A stretch of 64,000 nucleotides of DNA from Sitta carolinensis (taxonomy: Eukaryota > Chordata > Aves > Passeriformes > Sittidae): assembly GCA_032173965.1 (NCBI GenBank), contig CM063284.1, forward strand, positions 133,911,125-133,975,124. The letters run 5' to 3'. Shown here piece after piece: positions 62,313 through 64,000 of the stretch (within the stretch, counting starts at the first letter, position 1; each line of letters opens with the position of its first letter). The position numbers were made by a program, and so were the translations under genes. The notes below the pieces were generated by a model that worked only from the letters and a program-made list of their open reading frames with translations, was not told the DNA's origin and ran no database searches.

Positions 62313-63222
62313 ATCATTCTGTTGTAGCCTTACTATTTGCTGTGTACTGTTGTGTGTGGTTTTGCCTGTGTTTTTATCCTTTGGACCATGACAGCAGCCT
62401 CTCATCATGACCTGCTTTGGGTGCAACCCAAGTCAAGGCAAGGGGCTTAGTCCCACTACCCATGGACAGAAGTCCTGAGCCTGATCATGTCTGGCTATTT
62501 CATGGGTCCTGTACTATGAATTTGTTCTCTTTATGCGCATTGTTCACTCATGCAGAAAGCTGACTGACTCCTTCAAAACAGAAAACTAATGCCATCATCA
62601 GACTGTTTCTAGTTCCCCAAGGAAAGCTAATTACATTAAAATGTAAAATTTAATCTCAGCGGATTTGTTATATCAAGCCTCAGGGCTGCTGATCTCAGGG
62701 AGTTCAAGAAGCTGGGTGAGCACGACAGACTCAGAAACTAGAGATGTTTATTAATTAGCATGAACAATAAAGTTCTTCATGCACTAGTACCCCTGTTTCA
62801 TACTGAGTTCCTAATGAAGATTTTCCTTGCCTATACATTGGTTTAGCTTAGGGATAAAATGTCCTGAGATAGTTTGGAACAGGATAGTGTCAGGGAAAGG
62901 CTAACAGGCTGAAGATGGGTAGCATGCTTTGGGAACTTGATTTCTCCAATGAACATCTAACAGAAGTGCCTGGCCTCTGTAGGGCAATTAGAAAAGCCAC
63001 AAGAAAGAGCTTATTATTCCTCTGACATGATCAGAAAAGAGGTTGGGTTATTCAGTGTCCCTACAGTGTTCTTACACACAGAACAGAAAGTTGCCTGCCT
63101 GTATGATCCCAGCAGCATGTCTAATTTACCCTTCTTATTGAGCATTTCAGCCCACAAGCAGTGAAAGACACCGGCTAAGCAAAGGCAGCTACAAGAGGAG
63201 GCCAGGCAGCCTCGCTTGTGCG
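62313..63222. other. Presumed DCSTAMP intron, with a possible minus-strand LTR
   Basis: 62666-62881 may be a short LTR read on the minus strand. Plus-strand TGTTATATC lies at the left end and GGAACA at the right, with near-duplicate flanks GGATT / GGATA, and AATAAA on the minus strand near 62751. Evidence is weak. Nothing else was recognised. Confidence 0.35.
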
Positions 63223-64000
63223 GCTGCCTTTGGTGAGAGCGCTGGACCGGGCTCAGCGCCATGTGGGCATGGCGGGGTTGCTGCTCTGTACCGCCCGCAG
63301 TATCACTGCAGGTGTGGTTTCAGGGGGAAGAAAGGGTGAGCACCCCCGAACGTGCAACATTTTTTCCTCCCTCTCTCCATTGGGAAGGTTGCCGGGAAGA
63401 GCGCTGCCTCCCCGTGCCCCGCTGCCCATTGCCTGCCGGTTCGTTGGCTCAGGGGCTGGCGCGGGCAGCAGCGGCGAGCCCGAGCCCGGCCCAGCCTGAG
63501 CGACCGAGCCGAGCCGAGCCGAATGCCGAGCCGAGCCGAGCCGAGCCGAGCCGAGCCGAGCCGAGCCGAGCCGAGATGAGCCGAGCTGAGCCGAGCCGAG
63601 CCGAGCCGAGATGAGCCGAGCTGAGCCGAGCCGAGCCGAGCCGAGCCGGGGGAAGCTCCATGGCGCCAGGGCCAGTGCTGGGAGCAGTTGCACGGCGTTG
63701 AGTCCCTCAGGTGGCGCAGGGTGTCAGGGACGATCTTGCTTCCAGGGGTGTGTCTGTCATTGCTTTCCGCTGCCTCGGGCTCAGCGGCAGAGACAGTGCT
63801 GTGGTGAGTGCCTGCCACCTTGTCTCTGCCTGGGGACAGCCATGCATGGGAAGAGCCACCATCTTAGCTCTGCCCCAGGCCATGTGGGACTACGTCGAGA
63901 TGCTGAATGCCTGTTCACCTTGTCTTTTTATATACTTTTGTTAATAATATTGCTGCTGTTGCTCTGCATCTCTTATTCCTTTGCTGTGCTTTCAGTAACT
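63223..64000. promoter_or_regulatory. CpG-rich region containing a GAGCC pentamer array
   Basis: GC and CpG rise sharply from about 63220 to 63850. A CTCCATTGGG (inverted CCAAT) lies at about 63377, and the pentamer array at 63504-63649. The last 180 bp turn T-rich, with TTTTTATATACTTTTG near 63925. It could be a CpG island promoter or a large GC-rich LTR running off the window. No start codon or splice site can be tied to a known gene. Confidence 0.4.
63504..63649. repeat. (GAGCC)n tandem array
   Basis: About 29 units of a 5-bp repeat over roughly 146 bp. A variant GAGATGAGCCGAGCTGAGCC occurs twice about 35 bp apart, so a longer unit was also duplicated. Because 5 is not a multiple of 3 and no unit makes a stop, several frames on both strands stay open; these are not genes. 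Confidence 0.95.

Noticed and set aside
63253..63818. Long overlapping frames on both strands (up to 171 codons)
   Set aside because: They arise from a 5-bp repeat without stops and from GC-rich sequence; the products are low-complexity ARLGS or AEPSR strings.

Overview
The window looks like nuclear DNA from a bird, most likely a songbird (Passeriformes). It is AT-leaning, interspersed and intron-rich. It carries many CR1 (chicken repeat 1) LINE fragments in both orientations, several solo LTRs, and one SINE with a tRNA-Ile-like head and a CR1-like tail, the architecture described for TguSINE1 in zebra finch. There are no bacterial features, operons or CRISPR arrays. Species assignment is inference.

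Only two protein-coding genes are supported, both on the + strand. The first (7505-11722, with 3'UTR to about 14475) is the 3' end of the active-zone scaffold gene RIMS2: five exons coding for the last 237 residues, including the C2B domain. The second (58503-59565) is the large first coding exon of DCSTAMP, the osteoclast and macrophage fusion receptor. It gives 342 residues and then a splice donor; the C-terminal exons are not recognised before the window ends. The order RIMS2 then DCSTAMP matches the human arrangement at 8q22.3, which supports both calls and favours RIMS2 over RIMS1.

Layout: 1-7504 is RIMS2 intron holding a solo LTR (4789-5403) with 6-bp target-site duplications. 7505-14475 holds the final RIMS2 exons and a long AT-rich 3'UTR with several poly(A) signals, followed at once by a short CpG-rich patch (14520-14790). 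14790-58500 is a gene desert filled with CR1 copies, LTRs (22176-22775, 23090-24440, about 25577-26119, 33813-34150, about 36071-36712) and a strong 58-bp inverted repeat (31855-31912 / 32065-32122). 58503-59565 is DCSTAMP. 60093-62312 is a SINE next to a long 5'-truncated CR1. 63220-64000 is CpG-rich with a (GAGCC)n array.

The two genes are not known to act together: RIMS2 works in presynaptic vesicle release and DCSTAMP in cell-cell fusion. No previously undescribed biological system was found. The points most worth following are the inverted repeat, the divergent LTR block with internally duplicated U3-like segments, and the CpG-rich islands.
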